A stretch of 64,000 nt of DNA from Wolinella succinogenes DSM 1740 (GCF_000196135.1 NC_005090.1:1994001-2058000); one strand, 5' to 3'. Positions 18,155 through 27,491 are shown, numbered from the stretch's first letter. Notes: generated by a model from the sequence alone, not told the origin. Made by a program: numbers and translations.

Positions 18155-18160
18155 ATTATA
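18155..18160 (-). promoter_or_regulatory. -10 box for luxS inside the kinase stop
   Basis: TATAAT on the minus strand within GCGCTATAATGCGC, 26 bases before the luxS ATG. It overlaps the TAA of the histidine kinase (18156-18158). The surrounding GCGC arms make a short palindrome. Confidence 0.5.
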
Positions 18161-19802
18161 GCGCAGGTAGCTCAAGGGTGAACTCCGCCCCGCCCGCGAT
18201 GTTCCTCGCATGGATGGAGCCCCCCATCTCGCGTTCTAAAATACTTTTGACCATAAAAAGCGACAGCCCCACCCCTTCGCCCTGAAACTTGGTCGTCGAA
18301 TAGGGCTGGAAGATCTTCTCCACCATCTCCTCATCAATTCCACCTGCATTATCACGAATGATGATGAGCGCCTTTTGCTTAAGGCGTCTTGTCTCCACTT
18401 CGATTCGCTTAGGCTCCGACCCCTCTTTGATTCCCTCAAACGCCTCAATTGAATTCTGAAAAAGACTCAGAAGATTTTGGATGAGCTCTTTTTTGTGCTG
18501 CATGAGCACAATCTCCTCCCCGCGAATCTCTTTTTGAATCTTCCCTGCCAAAAGAGAGTTCTCCAAGAAGGAGAAGGCTTCTCTTATCGCCTCTTGAAGC
18601 ATGAAACGCTCTTTAGTCCGCTCTTTTTTAAAAAAGCTAGAGAATTTGGAGATGGTCTCTGAGAGAGAGTGGATGGAACGTTCCATTGAGTTTAGATACC
18701 CCAACCACTCTTTGGCGTTGCCACTCCCGCTCTCTAGTGAATCTTTGAGCAAAGCGATCTGAAGTCCAAGACCATTAAGGGGCTGTCGCCATTGATGGGC
18801 GATACTGCTTAGGAGCTCCGAAGTGGCCGTGTATTTTGACTGACTGATGGTGAGTCTAAAAAGGGCGTTGACCTCTTTAAGAATCAACTCCTTGGCGGTG
18901 AAAGCGGCTAAACCAAACGCCACTAGAATCATTGCCACCAAAAAGCCAAAACTCTGCCAAAAAAAACGGCTCGCCTCAAGCTCAATCGCCTTGGCGTCTA
19001 AAATAGCAATAATCTCAAGACCTTGTGAATTTTCCAAAAAAAGAATCAGGCGATCCCCCTTGGAGCTTCTCCCCTCGAGCCACCCTATTCCCTCGCTTAA
19101 GACACCTCTTTTGAGGCTCTCCCAGTTACCCTTCTCACCCAAAGGCTTGCCAAGCAGGGTCGCATCATAAGGATAGACCCCAATAACACTCTCCTTGGAA
19201 TCGACAATATAGAGAGAGGAGTGCTCGCTCAGATTTTGCCTCATTGATCTCTCATTGAACCACTCCAAGCTCCCTCCCCCCATCAAAACCCAAGAATCCT
19301 CACCTTTAGCGGGCTCTAGCGGAAGGGCAAAAGGAATGATAGGGCGCTGATGATTAGAGGAGACCACCGCATCCCCTGAGACGAATCGTCCCTCTTTTTG
19401 AGCTTTTTTCATCACCGCCATCGCCTCTTGAGAGACTTTTTGAAGGGGCATAAGGGAGCAGATCAACTCTCCTTGAGCGTTGGCTACCCCTAGATTGACA
19501 TAGGCAGAGGAGAGGGCTTTAAATTCACGCAAAAGCTCTCGACACTCAGGGTTTCTCGCCTCTTTAATCGCTTCGATCTTCGAGAGTAGCGTCATCTCTT
19601 TTTGGGCGGAAAAGAGCATCGTCTCATGTGCTTTGGCCAGCGTATCAACATAGAGCACCGTCTTTTCAACCACGCGATCTTTGGCGCTTTGGCGGGCGTT
19701 CCAATTTTTATAAAAATCGAGGGCAAAAAAGGGGAGGAAAGAGAAGAAGATAATCAGGGCAATGCGATTCTTGTAGCTGTTCAGCAACAACGAGACATTC
19801 AT
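18156..19802 (-). CDS. Membrane-bound sensor histidine kinase
   Basis: Orphan sensor kinase of about 548 residues. A first membrane segment lies at about 14-32, an extracytoplasmic sensor region (Cache-like by layout) to about 275, and a second segment near 280-300. The phosphoacceptor His is in SSIAHQWRQPLNGL. The ATPase domain has NSIEAF (N box), RDNAGGI (G1) and GEGVGLSLF (G2). I prefer ATG at 19802, with AAGGG at good spacing, over GTG at 19808. No response regulator is adjacent. It lies between porB and luxS; the signal is unknown. Confidence 0.88.
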   Translation of the reverse strand: MNVSLLLNSYKNRIALIIFFSFLPFFALDFYKNWNARQSAKDRVVEKTVLYVDTLAKAHETMLFSAQKEMTLLSKIEAIKEARNPECRELLREFKALSSAYVNLGVANAQGELICSLMPLQKVSQEAMAVMKKAQKEGRFVSGDAVVSSNHQRPIIPFALPLEPAKGEDSWVLMGGGSLEWFNERSMRQNLSEHSSLYIVDSKESVIGVYPYDATLLGKPLGEKGNWESLKRGVLSEGIGWLEGRSSKGDRLILFLENSQGLEIIAILDAKAIELEASRFFWQSFGFLVAMILVAFGLAAFTAKELILKEVNALFRLTISQSKYTATSELLSSIAHQWRQPLNGLGLQIALLKDSLESGSGNAKEWLGYLNSMERSIHSLSETISKFSSFFKKERTKERFMLQEAIREAFSFLENSLLAGKIQKEIRGEEIVLMQHKKELIQNLLSLFQNSIEAFEGIKEGSEPKRIEVETRRLKQKALIIIRDNAGGIDEEMVEKIFQPYSTTKFQGEGVGLSLFMVKSILEREMGGSIHARNIAGGAEFTLELPAL

Positions 19803-19838
19803 CCGCACGCCCTTTGAAGAAGAGGGGAAGAGAGGAGA

Positions 19839-20783
19839 TTAGACCCTCGCCTCCTCCCTTTTTTGGAGATAGACCCATCTAGCATCGACCTCTTTTTGCC
19901 ACTGCTCGATGATATGTTCATTCTCTTTTTTAAAGAGGTGTTTAAATCGTCCTTGAGCGGCAAGGTAGTCTCTCACAGGAACAATATTTTTAGGTCGATA
20001 GGTGATATTAAGCTCGGTGCCATTGATGATCTCATAAAGAGGGAAGACCAAAGAATCAACCGCCAAATCGCTCACTTCTACGGTCAAGTTGGACTCAAAT
20101 TTCCACTCCGTGGTGCAAGCACTCATCGCATTGATAAAGGTAGGACCTTCGGTTTCAAGCGCCATTTTAAGTTTTTTGGCCATGTCCTTCCACTTGTTGG
20201 GAGCGACTTGCGCCACATAGGGAGCACCATGAGCAGCCATAATTTGGAGAATGTCTTTTTTCTTGTCTTTCTTTCCATAGCTCACACGACCCGCTGGGGT
20301 GGTGGTGGTACTCGCGCCAATAGGGGTCGAGCCGCTTCTTTGTCCTCCCGTGTTGGCGTAGACTTCGTTATCAAGACAGATATAAGTCATATTGTGACCG
20401 CGCTCAAAACAGCCGCTGATGTACTGAAACCCAATATCATAGGTCGAGCCATCTCCACCAAAGGCGACAAATTTGGGCTTTTTCTCGGAGTAGAGCTTGC
20501 CTTTGCGCTCCAGCGCCTTATACATCGCCTCGGCTCCTGCGACTGCGGTGGAGCTATTTTCAAAGCCAATGTGAATCCAAGGCACATCCCAAGAGGTGTA
20601 GGGGTAAACGGCGGTGCTCACTTCAAGACACCCTGTGGCGCTACTGAGAATCAAAGGATCGTCGGTGGCGTTGAGCACTTCGCGGACAATCATGCCGTGC
20701 GCACAACCAGGGCAAAGAAGGTGGGCTCCTTCGAAACGCTCCGCGGCTTTGGAGTATTGTTTAAGATTCTTAATCTCGTTCAT
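19839..20783 (-). CDS. porB: Pyruvate:ferredoxin/flavodoxin oxidoreductase, beta subunit
   Basis: Thiamine diphosphate-binding subunit of the four-part enzyme that oxidises pyruvate to acetyl-CoA and CO2 with a low-potential acceptor. The 314 residues include CPGCAHG at the start and a C-terminal Cys that, with these, can bind an Fe-S cluster. The ThDP/Mg motif is FGGDGSTYDIG followed by DNEVYANTGGQ. It is last of the C-D-A-B operon, with a 19-base gap after porA, the same order as in H. pylori. Confidence 0.96.
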   Translation of the reverse strand: MNEIKNLKQYSKAAERFEGAHLLCPGCAHGMIVREVLNATDDPLILSSATGCLEVSTAVYPYTSWDVPWIHIGFENSSTAVAGAEAMYKALERKGKLYSEKKPKFVAFGGDGSTYDIGFQYISGCFERGHNMTYICLDNEVYANTGGQRSGSTPIGASTTTTPAGRVSYGKKDKKKDILQIMAAHGAPYVAQVAPNKWKDMAKKLKMALETEGPTFINAMSACTTEWKFESNLTVEVSDLAVDSLVFPLYEIINGTELNITYRPKNIVPVRDYLAAQGRFKHLFKKENEHIIEQWQKEVDARWVYLQKREEARV

Positions 20784-20802
20784 TATCTTTCCTTGCTAGG
20801 GC

Positions 20803-22026
20803 TTAATTGAAGCCAAGTTTAGGTCCGCGAAGACCAATAAACTGCTGGGTGGGAACGGTGAGCTTGCCTGCATCGGCGTTTTGCTTCTGCTCTTTGTAGA
20901 TCTGCAAAAGGTCTGACTGCTTCATATCGCGTCCGCCCAAGCCATAAATATAGTTGGTGAGGATAGGCCTTTTAGAGCCCTCGAATTGATAGAGAGCGGC
21001 GGCACACTCGTTAAAGAGCATTCCCATCGCTCCAGCAGGAAGACTTCGATCAAGGAAGGCCGCGGCTTTGCAATCTTTGAGTGCCTCAGCAATCATTTTG
21101 TAAGGAAAGGGGCGAAGCACGCGAAGTGAAACCACACCCGCTTTGATTCCCCCAGCTCTAGCCGCCTTAGCCGCGATTCTTGCCGATTCAACAGTGGTGC
21201 CAAGTGCGACGATAGCCACTTCAGCATCTTCCATGTCATACTCCTCAATCACCTTATACTCTCGCCCCGTAAGCTCCTTAAACTCTTTAAAGACCCGCTC
21301 AATCACAGGGAAAGCATTCATAAGGTCATTATGATGGCGTGCTTTGTGCTCGAAATGCCAGTCTTCTTCAGTTTGCGCCCCATAGGTGGCAGGCTTGCTG
21401 AAATCAAGCATAGGATTCTTGGGTTTATAGTCCCCAATAAAGGCATAAGCCTCATCATCTTGCAAGGGTCGCACGGTCTGTGCGGTGTGAGAACAGATGA
21501 ATCCATCTTGATGCACCATCACAGGCAGTCTCACATCATAATCTTCAGCGATTTTAAACGCCATGAGATTGAAGTCGTAAGCCTCTTGAGGGTTATAGGT
21601 GCAGAGATTGACCCATCCTGCATCTCGACCCAAATACATATCAGAGTGATCACCATTCACGTTGAGAGGGGCAGCTAGAGCGCGATTCACAACATTCAGT
21701 ACGATAGGAAGGCGCATCCCTGAAGCCTGATAGAGCACCTCCACCATGAGCGCAAAGCCCTGGGAGCTTGTCGCGGTGGCGACCCGACCTCCCGCTGCGG
21801 CTGCACCCACACAGCCACTCATGGCTGCGTGCTCTGATTCGACCATCACAAATTCACCATCAATGTAGCCATCCGCCAAGAAGCTACTGTAGTTCATCAC
21901 AATAGGCGTGGAGGGCGTGATAGGATACGCCGCCACTACATCGATTCTCGCTTGTCTCATGGCGTGAGTCGCCGCCATGTTGCCATCCCACACCTCTATT
22001 TCGTGCAATTCCATCTTTTCTGCCAT
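20803..22026 (-). CDS. porA: Pyruvate:ferredoxin/flavodoxin oxidoreductase, alpha subunit
   Basis: Alpha subunit (407 residues), carrying the pyruvate-side pyrimidine-binding domain: AAYPITPSTPIV, ESEHAAMSGCVGA, and ATATSSQGFALM. The second domain has VVSLRVLRPFP. The enzyme links glycolytic or amino-acid-derived pyruvate to acetyl-CoA without producing NADH. It follows porD by nine bases. Confidence 0.96.
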   Translation of the reverse strand: MAEKMELHEIEVWDGNMAATHAMRQARIDVVAAYPITPSTPIVMNYSSFLADGYIDGEFVMVESEHAAMSGCVGAAAAGGRVATATSSQGFALMVEVLYQASGMRLPIVLNVVNRALAAPLNVNGDHSDMYLGRDAGWVNLCTYNPQEAYDFNLMAFKIAEDYDVRLPVMVHQDGFICSHTAQTVRPLQDDEAYAFIGDYKPKNPMLDFSKPATYGAQTEEDWHFEHKARHHNDLMNAFPVIERVFKEFKELTGREYKVIEEYDMEDAEVAIVALGTTVESARIAAKAARAGGIKAGVVSLRVLRPFPYKMIAEALKDCKAAAFLDRSLPAGAMGMLFNECAAALYQFEGSKRPILTNYIYGLGGRDMKQSDLLQIYKEQKQNADAGKLTVPTQQFIGLRGPKLGFN

Positions 22027-22035
22027 GGGGTATCC

Positions 22036-22428
22036 TTACTTTTTCTCTTCTTTTTTAGGCCAAGAAGCAAGGGCTGCCTCCTCGCTCTCGTGATCGTTAA
22101 ACATCAAAAGGGACTTAGGGTTGGTGGGGCAGACGCTCACGCAAACACCACAGCCTTTGCAATGCACATAATCGACGCCTGTCATCTTCTCGCTTCTCAC
22201 CAAAATTGAAGAATCGGGGCAGTAGAGCCAACAGAAGTAGCAGTGAATACAGCCCTCAGGATTGTAAACAGGCTTCTCTACGCGCCAGTGCGCTGTGCTT
22301 GCCGTGTAGGAGTTATCGGAGTTATAGTCTCTCTCTTCGGCGTGCTTTTCGACATTTTTCTCACCCTCTTTCTCAAAAGGAAAGAGTAGAGAACCAATTT
22401 CAAATTCATTCCAGCCTTTGTAGTTCAC
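22036..22428 (-). CDS. porD: Pyruvate oxidoreductase delta subunit (2[4Fe-4S] ferredoxin)
   Basis: A 130-residue ferredoxin-like electron-transfer subunit. Two cluster motifs are clear: CIHCYFCWLYCP and CKGCGVCVSVCP. An N-terminal extension of about 45 residues is typical of epsilonproteobacterial PorD. It is nine bases after porC and nine before porA. Confidence 0.95.
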   Translation of the reverse strand: MNYKGWNEFEIGSLLFPFEKEGEKNVEKHAEERDYNSDNSYTASTAHWRVEKPVYNPEGCIHCYFCWLYCPDSSILVRSEKMTGVDYVHCKGCGVCVSVCPTNPKSLLMFNDHESEEAALASWPKKEEKK

Positions 22429-22437
22429 AATATCTCC

Positions 22438-22998
22438 TTACTTCACTTCATCATAGGCGCGCTTGATGGCGACCATGTTGGCATCAATCACTTTTTGGGG
22501 AAGCTTTTTGCCTAAGACTTTTTTGAAGGCGTTCAAAAAGAAGTCAAGCTCAAGCGCTCCAGAGACCTTGATGAAAGCGCCAAGCATCGGAGCATTAGGA
22601 ATCGCTTTGCCCAAGGTGTCGAGCGAAATCTGAATACAGTCTAGCACATAGACCTCTTTGCCTGCCAAATCGGGCTTCTTAGCGAGGAGCTCCTCTTTGC
22701 TTAGGTGGGTGGTGATAATATATTTGGTGGAGGACTTTTCGTTGGCACAGATGTCGGTGATATAGGTTAAACCTGGATCAATCACCAAAACATAGTCGGG
22801 ATTCATGAATTTTTCGTGGTTAAGAATCGCTTGATCATCGATTCGATTGTAGGCCGTCATGGCCGCCCCGCGCTTGGCCGAACCATAAAACGCAAACGCT
22901 TGAACCTCTTTGCCTGTTCCAGCGATCACGTCAGCCAAACCTTTTGCTCCCGTCACCGCGCCCTGACCAGCGCGGCTATGCCACCTTATTTCTAGCAT
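22438..22998 (-). CDS. porC: Pyruvate oxidoreductase gamma subunit
   Basis: Gamma subunit (186 residues), first gene of porCDAB. The N-terminus RWHSRAGQGAVTGAKGLAD is the family hallmark that binds CoA-side elements. YGSAKRGAAMTAY and the C-terminal NAFKKVLGKK region follow. ATG at 22998 is preceded by AGGAGAA. A TAAAAT box lies about 40 bases upstream. Confidence 0.95.
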   Translation of the reverse strand: MLEIRWHSRAGQGAVTGAKGLADVIAGTGKEVQAFAFYGSAKRGAAMTAYNRIDDQAILNHEKFMNPDYVLVIDPGLTYITDICANEKSSTKYIITTHLSKEELLAKKPDLAGKEVYVLDCIQISLDTLGKAIPNAPMLGAFIKVSGALELDFFLNAFKKVLGKKLPQKVIDANMVAIKRAYDEVK

Positions 22999-23037
22999 TT
23001 CTCGGATTCTCCTAAATGTTTAAGCTAAAGCTTTTCA

Positions 23038-23043
23038 ATTTTA
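23038..23043 (-). promoter_or_regulatory. Candidate -10 box for porCDAB
   Basis: TAAAAT on the minus strand, 40 bases before porC, in the 96-base gap after the HAD phosphatase gene. Confidence 0.4.
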
Positions 23044-23094
23044 GAGAAGCGGGACTTAAAACCCCCTTTGTTTTTCAAAAAGTAACGATTTTTC

Positions 23095-23748
23095 TTAAGC
23101 TTGAGTTACCCTTTGGATGTAGTAAACCGCCTCAAGCGCGTCTTTAGAGACATTAAGCGTGTATTTGCGTAACATCTCCTCTTCGGCATAGCCACTAAGC
23201 ACTGCCACGCTCTTTATTCCCGCCTCTTGGGCCGCCAAAAGATCCAATGGGGTATCTCCCACCATCCAAGCACTCACTTCCTTGATTCCAATCTCGCTAA
23301 GCGCCTTAAATATGGGCTCTGGATGAGGCTTGGCATTCGTCACATCCTCGCGACCGACAATGCTTTTAAAGAAGTGGAGCACCTCAAAATACTCCAATAG
23401 CTCCCTAGAAAATCGTCCTGTTTTAGTCGTAACCACTCCAAGTGTTGCAAATTTACTCGCTTCAAGGATGGCTTCGCGCGCCTTAGGCAAAAGATTAGTC
23501 TTGGGCTTGGAAATAATCCGATAGTGCGCCTTGTAGTCAAGCACATGCTGAGTGATATTGACTTCGGGGACCCCAAGCCTCAAAAACATATCCTCTAAAG
23601 TGTGTCCAATGAGCTCTACTACCTTCCCTTGAGAGGGGATGGCTCCTCCGTTTTTCTCAAAGGCGACACAAAACCCCTCATAAACTGCTTCCGTCGAATC
23701 GATAAGTGTTCCATCTAGATCAAAAAGAATCACAGGGGTGTTTTGCAT
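23095..23748 (-). CDS. HAD-family phosphatase (phosphoglycolate phosphatase-like)
   Basis: A 217-residue HAD hydrolase. Motif I is FDLDGTLIDS, motif II TTKTG, motif III KPHPEP, and motif IV GDTPLDLLAA, with a helical cap at about 20-80. The layout matches Gph phosphoglycolate phosphatase or PpaX pyrophosphatase; substrate cannot be fixed by sequence. ATG at 23748 has AAGGAG and overlaps the MATE gene by 19 bases, so the two are probably coupled. Confidence 0.85.
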   Translation of the reverse strand: MQNTPVILFDLDGTLIDSTEAVYEGFCVAFEKNGGAIPSQGKVVELIGHTLEDMFLRLGVPEVNITQHVLDYKAHYRIISKPKTNLLPKAREAILEASKFATLGVVTTKTGRFSRELLEYFEVLHFFKSIVGREDVTNAKPHPEPIFKALSEIGIKEVSAWMVGDTPLDLLAAQEAGIKSVAVLSGYAEEEMLRKYTLNVSKDALEAVYYIQRVTQA

Positions 23749-25082
23749 AAAGGCTCCTTAGTTTGAATTTTTCTCTCCCTAGCGATCACCCAGAGCACCA
23801 GCAAAAAGCCTGAGATCATTGCCAATGGATAGCTCAGCCAAATCCCCTGCAATCCGAAGAATCGAGGTAGTAGCTCCAGCCAAAAGAGGATGAAAACGAA
23901 ATTATACGATAGCGAAATGACAAAGGAGACCAAAGAACGCCCGATGGATTGAAAAAAGACGGCACTAAGAATATTCAATCCCAAAAAAAGATAGCCCGCG
24001 TAGTAGATTCGCATCGCCTCCGCGCTCTCTTTTGCCAAAGGGGCGTCCAAAGGGAAAAAGAGCTCTGCTAAAAAAGGAGCAAAGCTCCATGACAGGGCGT
24101 AAAGCACGAATCCAAGGACAAGCGTGATCCCAAAAGAGAATCGAAAAACAGCCCTCACTCGATCATAAAATCCCGCCCCATGGTTGAAGCTTGCAATAGG
24201 TTGAAGCCCCTGCGAAGCAGCCACGAGTGCGGTCACCGCCATCACGCCAATGTAACTCACCGCGCCAAAGATCGCCACCCCCTCCTCTTTGGATATCTCC
24301 ATGAGCTTGAGATTGAACAAAACCACCACAATTCCTGCGGCCGCCTCTGATAAAGCGGGAGCAACCCCATTGGCAAAAGCGCGAAAGACATAGGAGAATC
24401 GAAGCCTCAGCGAAGAAAAATAGATATTACCTCGCTTCAAGTAGAAGTGCCCCCCTAAAATCAAAAGCCCAATAAGATGCCCCAAAACCGTAGCTAGCGC
24501 CGCGCCAAAAAGCCCCCACGAAAAGATAAAGATAAAGAGATAATTGAGCACAATATTGCTCAAAGAGCCCACGACCATTGAGCTCATCGCCAAATAGGGC
24601 GCGCGGTCGTTGCGCACAAAAGCCTCTAGGAGTGGCTGCACCATCATAATAGGCGCAGCAAGAACAATCACCCCCAAATACTCCTTCACATAGGGTAGCA
24701 GCTTCTCTCCTGCCCCCAACCAAAGCGCCAAAGAATCGCGATAGGCAAAAAGCCCTAGGGCTAGCAATGAGGAGAGAAAGAGCATGAAAAGCGCCACCGA
24801 GCTAAAAATCTCTCTCGCCTCCTCATCATCCCCCCGCCCTAGCGCCATAGAGGCGAGAGCTGAGCCCCCGAAGCCAAAAAGAACCTCTAGGCTCATAAAG
24901 AGATAAAAGAGAGGGACACAGAGATTCACCGCCGCCAATCCCAAAGGTCCTACGCCACGCCCCACGAAAATTCCGTCAAAGAACACATAGGTGGAGAGGA
25001 TGAAGAGCCCAAAGAGCGCAGGAAAAAAATAGGAGAAGAAGAGTTTAGGGATAGAATCGCGTGAAAGATCGATGGATGACAT
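23730..25082 (-). CDS. MATE-family efflux transporter
   Basis: A 450-residue multidrug/toxin extrusion protein with about twelve membrane helices in two homologous halves. N-terminal segments FFPALFGLF and FFDGIFVGRGVG, with VNLCVPLF, are typical of the DinF/NorM superfamily. Transport is by Na+ or H+ antiport. The substrate is unknown. The downstream HAD gene overlaps it. Confidence 0.9.
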   Translation of the reverse strand: MSSIDLSRDSIPKLFFSYFFPALFGLFILSTYVFFDGIFVGRGVGPLGLAAVNLCVPLFYLFMSLEVLFGFGGSALASMALGRGDDEEAREIFSSVALFMLFLSSLLALGLFAYRDSLALWLGAGEKLLPYVKEYLGVIVLAAPIMMVQPLLEAFVRNDRAPYLAMSSMVVGSLSNIVLNYLFIFIFSWGLFGAALATVLGHLIGLLILGGHFYLKRGNIYFSSLRLRFSYVFRAFANGVAPALSEAAAGIVVVLFNLKLMEISKEEGVAIFGAVSYIGVMAVTALVAASQGLQPIASFNHGAGFYDRVRAVFRFSFGITLVLGFVLYALSWSFAPFLAELFFPLDAPLAKESAEAMRIYYAGYLFLGLNILSAVFFQSIGRSLVSFVISLSYNFVFILFWLELLPRFFGLQGIWLSYPLAMISGFLLVLWVIARERKIQTKEPLCKTPL

Positions 25083-25175
25083 GAGAAAATACCTTTTGAA
25101 TGATTGCCCAAAAAGAGAAGAGGGGGAGAGCGAGGAGAAAAAAGGAGAGGAGAGCCCCCTCCTTGGATAAGATTC

Positions 25176-25565
25176 TTATCTCTTGGAGAACTGGGGGCTT
25201 CTTCGCGCCTTTCGCTTTCCATATTTCTTTCGTTCGACCACTCTGGAATCTCGAGTCAAGAGGCCTTTGGGCTTAAGAATCGCTCTAAAGGCAATGTCAT
25301 AAGCAGAAAGTGCCTTGGAGATTCCATGTCGCAAAGCCTCAGCCTGAGCAGAATATCCGCCGCCAAGTGTTACAGAGACGATATCGACGCTCTTCTCTTG
25401 TTTGGTAAGAAGAAGGGGTTGCATGACCTTCATTTTGATCGCTTCATGTCCGCCAAGCCAGTCATTGAGAGTGGTTCCATTGACGGTTAGCTTGCCGCTA
25501 CCTGGGGTGAGCCATACTTTAGCGATCGCTGTTTTTCTTTTTCCGGTTGCATAAATCTTTGCCAT
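25176..25565 (-). CDS. rpsI: 30S ribosomal protein S9
   Basis: 129 residues, the normal length. It begins [15 protein letters not shown], has [15 protein letters not shown], and ends RRSPQFSKR, the S9 tail that reaches the P-site tRNA. It lies 12 bases after rplM, the standard bacterial pair. Confidence 0.98.
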   Translation of the reverse strand: MAKIYATGKRKTAIAKVWLTPGSGKLTVNGTTLNDWLGGHEAIKMKVMQPLLLTKQEKSVDIVSVTLGGGYSAQAEALRHGISKALSAYDIAFRAILKPKGLLTRDSRVVERKKYGKRKARRSPQFSKR

Positions 25566-25577
25566 TTCTCTCTATCC

Positions 25578-25997
25578 TTACTTCGTTACTTGTGCGGTAT
25601 GGGGATGCTCAGCACCAGCATACACTTTGAGCTTTTTGAGCATCGCTCGACCTAGCTTGGTCTTGGGCAACATCCCTCTAGCCGCGAGTCGGAAAAGCTT
25701 CTCAGGATTCTTCTCCAAAAGCTCTTGAAGAGTTTGAGATTTAGTGCTACCGAAATAGCCAGAGTGCGTGAAGTACTCTTTCGCTTCGAGTTTCAAACCG
25801 CTGAAAACCACCTTGGATGCGTTGACGATAACGACGAAATCGCCGCAATCCACATGAGGGGTATAGTCAGGTCGGTGCTTGCCTCTAAGAAGAGTAGCCA
25901 CTTGAGTCATGAGACGACCGAAAGTCTTGCCTTCGGCATCCAGCACGACCCATTCGCGCTTGATTTCATTAGCTTTCGCCATTTTTGTCATGTTCAT
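25578..25997 (-). CDS. rplM: 50S ribosomal protein L13
   Basis: 139 residues. Motifs: WVVLDAEGKTFGRL, LLRGKHRPDYTPHVDCGD, and ARGMLPKTKLGRAM. ATG at 25997 has AGAGG seven bases upstream; the ATG two codons later is too far from it. First gene of rplM-rpsI. Confidence 0.98.
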   Translation of the reverse strand: MNMTKMAKANEIKREWVVLDAEGKTFGRLMTQVATLLRGKHRPDYTPHVDCGDFVVIVNASKVVFSGLKLEAKEYFTHSGYFGSTKSQTLQELLEKNPEKLFRLAARGMLPKTKLGRAMLKKLKVYAGAEHPHTAQVTK

Positions 25998-26057
25998 GAT
26001 TATGCCTCTTGGGTATATTTGCCTAGGCGAAGGAGAGCCTTGCCAAAACGTGGGGGA

Positions 26058-26063
26058 ATTGTA
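26058..26063 (-). promoter_or_regulatory. -10 box for rplM-rpsI
   Basis: TACAAT on the minus strand, about 60 bases before rplM, with AT-rich sequence upstream. Confidence 0.45.
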
Positions 26064-26129
26064 GGGGAATTTGACTTTATTTAGACTTAAATTAAGGTTT
26101 TTCTAAAAATTAAATTTCAACTGGAAACT

Positions 26130-26615
26130 CTAGGGTTTTTTGAGAGGATTCTCAATCTTCCAGCCCCGCTCATAGTGCTTCTCCTGCTCTTCTAGGAGGC
26201 GTTTTTTGGGATCATCAAGCTCCCAAGCCTCATCAAACTTTTTTTTGATGATATCCTCAATCGATTCTTCGCTCTCGCCCACCACGCCATCAGACTCAAA
26301 AATCTCTCGAATCACCGCATAGAGCTGAATGTCTTGAGTGATAATCTCTAATGCCTTTTGACGATCGGTGATATACTCCTCATAGCTCTTTTGATACTCC
26401 TCTAGCCGCAATTGAATACGATCAAAGACACTATCGGCAAGATTTTGAGGCTCGATTCTCTCTCGCAGGATTTTTTGGGCTTTTTTGAGCTCCTCTTCAT
26501 GCACCTGATGATCAAAATAGATCGCCACGGGCAAAATCACCATCAAGCGCTCGACCCCGATTCCAAGGGAGCGCGTCTGCCAGTAGAGAAAAAGACGAGA
26601 GAGAAGCGAATCCAT
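26130..26615 (-). CDS. Unknown protein, helical, weakly TerB-like
   Basis: A 161-residue protein I cannot assign. It is almost all helix and highly charged. Residues 15-35 are hydrophobic enough (GVERLMVILPVAIYFD) for a buried or peripheral membrane helix. The pattern of a hydrophobic helix, FDHQVHEEELKKAQ, and a second helix recalls TerB-fold proteins, but this is weak. The last 40 residues are lysine- and glutamate-rich. It follows argB by two bases on the minus strand, so it belongs to that transcript. Confidence 0.6.
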   Translation of the reverse strand: MDSLLSRLFLYWQTRSLGIGVERLMVILPVAIYFDHQVHEEELKKAQKILRERIEPQNLADSVFDRIQLRLEEYQKSYEEYITDRQKALEIITQDIQLYAVIREIFESDGVVGESEESIEDIIKKKFDEAWELDDPKKRLLEEQEKHYERGWKIENPLKKP

Positions 26616-26617
26616 TC

Positions 26618-27472
26618 CTAGTCTCGCAAGATTTCCGTGCCAATTCCCTCGCTAGTGAAAAGCTCCAAAAGAAGCGAGTGTTCGACACGACCATCGATGA
26701 TGTGTGCCTTCTCTACGCCTCCTTTGACGCACTCCACGCAAGCGTCCACCTTGGGAATCATCCCGCCATTAATCACGCCTGAGCGCTTATTCTCCTCCAC
26801 CTCGCTGAGTGTTAAGCTCTCCATCAAGCTCCCCTCGCCATCAAGCACTCCTTGGGTGTCGGTGAGAAAGATCACTTTGCGTGCTTTGATTGCCTTGGCA
26901 ATCTCGCTCGCAGCCGTGTCGGCATTGATATTGTAGCCCGGATGTCCCGCCTCTTCGCCCTCGGCCACAGGCGCGATCACGGGAACAAAGCCCTTCTCAA
27001 GGAGGTTATAGATGATCTCTGCTTTCACCTCTTTGACTTCGCCCGTGTAGCCAAAGCGCCCTCCATCTTTAGGCTCGGCTCGTAGCAATGAAGAATCTTT
27101 GCCGCTGATTCCCACCGCCTTGACTCCGTGATGATTCAAAAAGGAGGTGATCTCTTTATTGATATCGCCGCTTAGCACCATCTCCACGATCTTCATTGAA
27201 TCAATGCAGGTGATTCGATGCCCCTCCACAAACTTGCTCTCAATTCCTAGCTTTCCCAAAAGATCCGTGATCTTCTTGCCTCCGCCATGCACAATCACAG
27301 GCTTAATTCCGAGCATATAGAGGAGGACGATATCGATGGCAAACTGCTCTTTGAGCGTGGGATTAATCTGGGCGGCTCCCCCATATTTGATCACCATCGT
27401 GCTGCCGCTAAAGAGCTTGATATGAGGAAGAGAATCCAGGAGGATACTGACGATTTTGGAACGCTTTTGCAT
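26618..27472 (-). CDS. argB: Acetylglutamate kinase
   Basis: Second step of arginine synthesis: phosphorylates N-acetylglutamate. The 284 residues include VIKYGGAA, VHGGGKKI, NINADTAASEIA, and GGMIPKVDACV, all conserved. An N-terminal helix of about 25 residues precedes the kinase core, as in arginine-sensitive hexameric forms. Other arg genes are far away (argG at 49.9 kb). Confidence 0.97.
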   Translation of the reverse strand: MQKRSKIVSILLDSLPHIKLFSGSTMVIKYGGAAQINPTLKEQFAIDIVLLYMLGIKPVIVHGGGKKITDLLGKLGIESKFVEGHRITCIDSMKIVEMVLSGDINKEITSFLNHHGVKAVGISGKDSSLLRAEPKDGGRFGYTGEVKEVKAEIIYNLLEKGFVPVIAPVAEGEEAGHPGYNINADTAASEIAKAIKARKVIFLTDTQGVLDGEGSLMESLTLSEVEENKRSGVINGGMIPKVDACVECVKGGVEKAHIIDGRVEHSLLLELFTSEGIGTEILRD

Positions 27473-27491
27473 GATTTGACTCGCTTTGCTA

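Noticed and set aside
19863-20810. 315-codon open frame opposite porB
   Set aside because: Lies antisense to a fully conserved gene; composition is that of a shadow frame and there is no family match.
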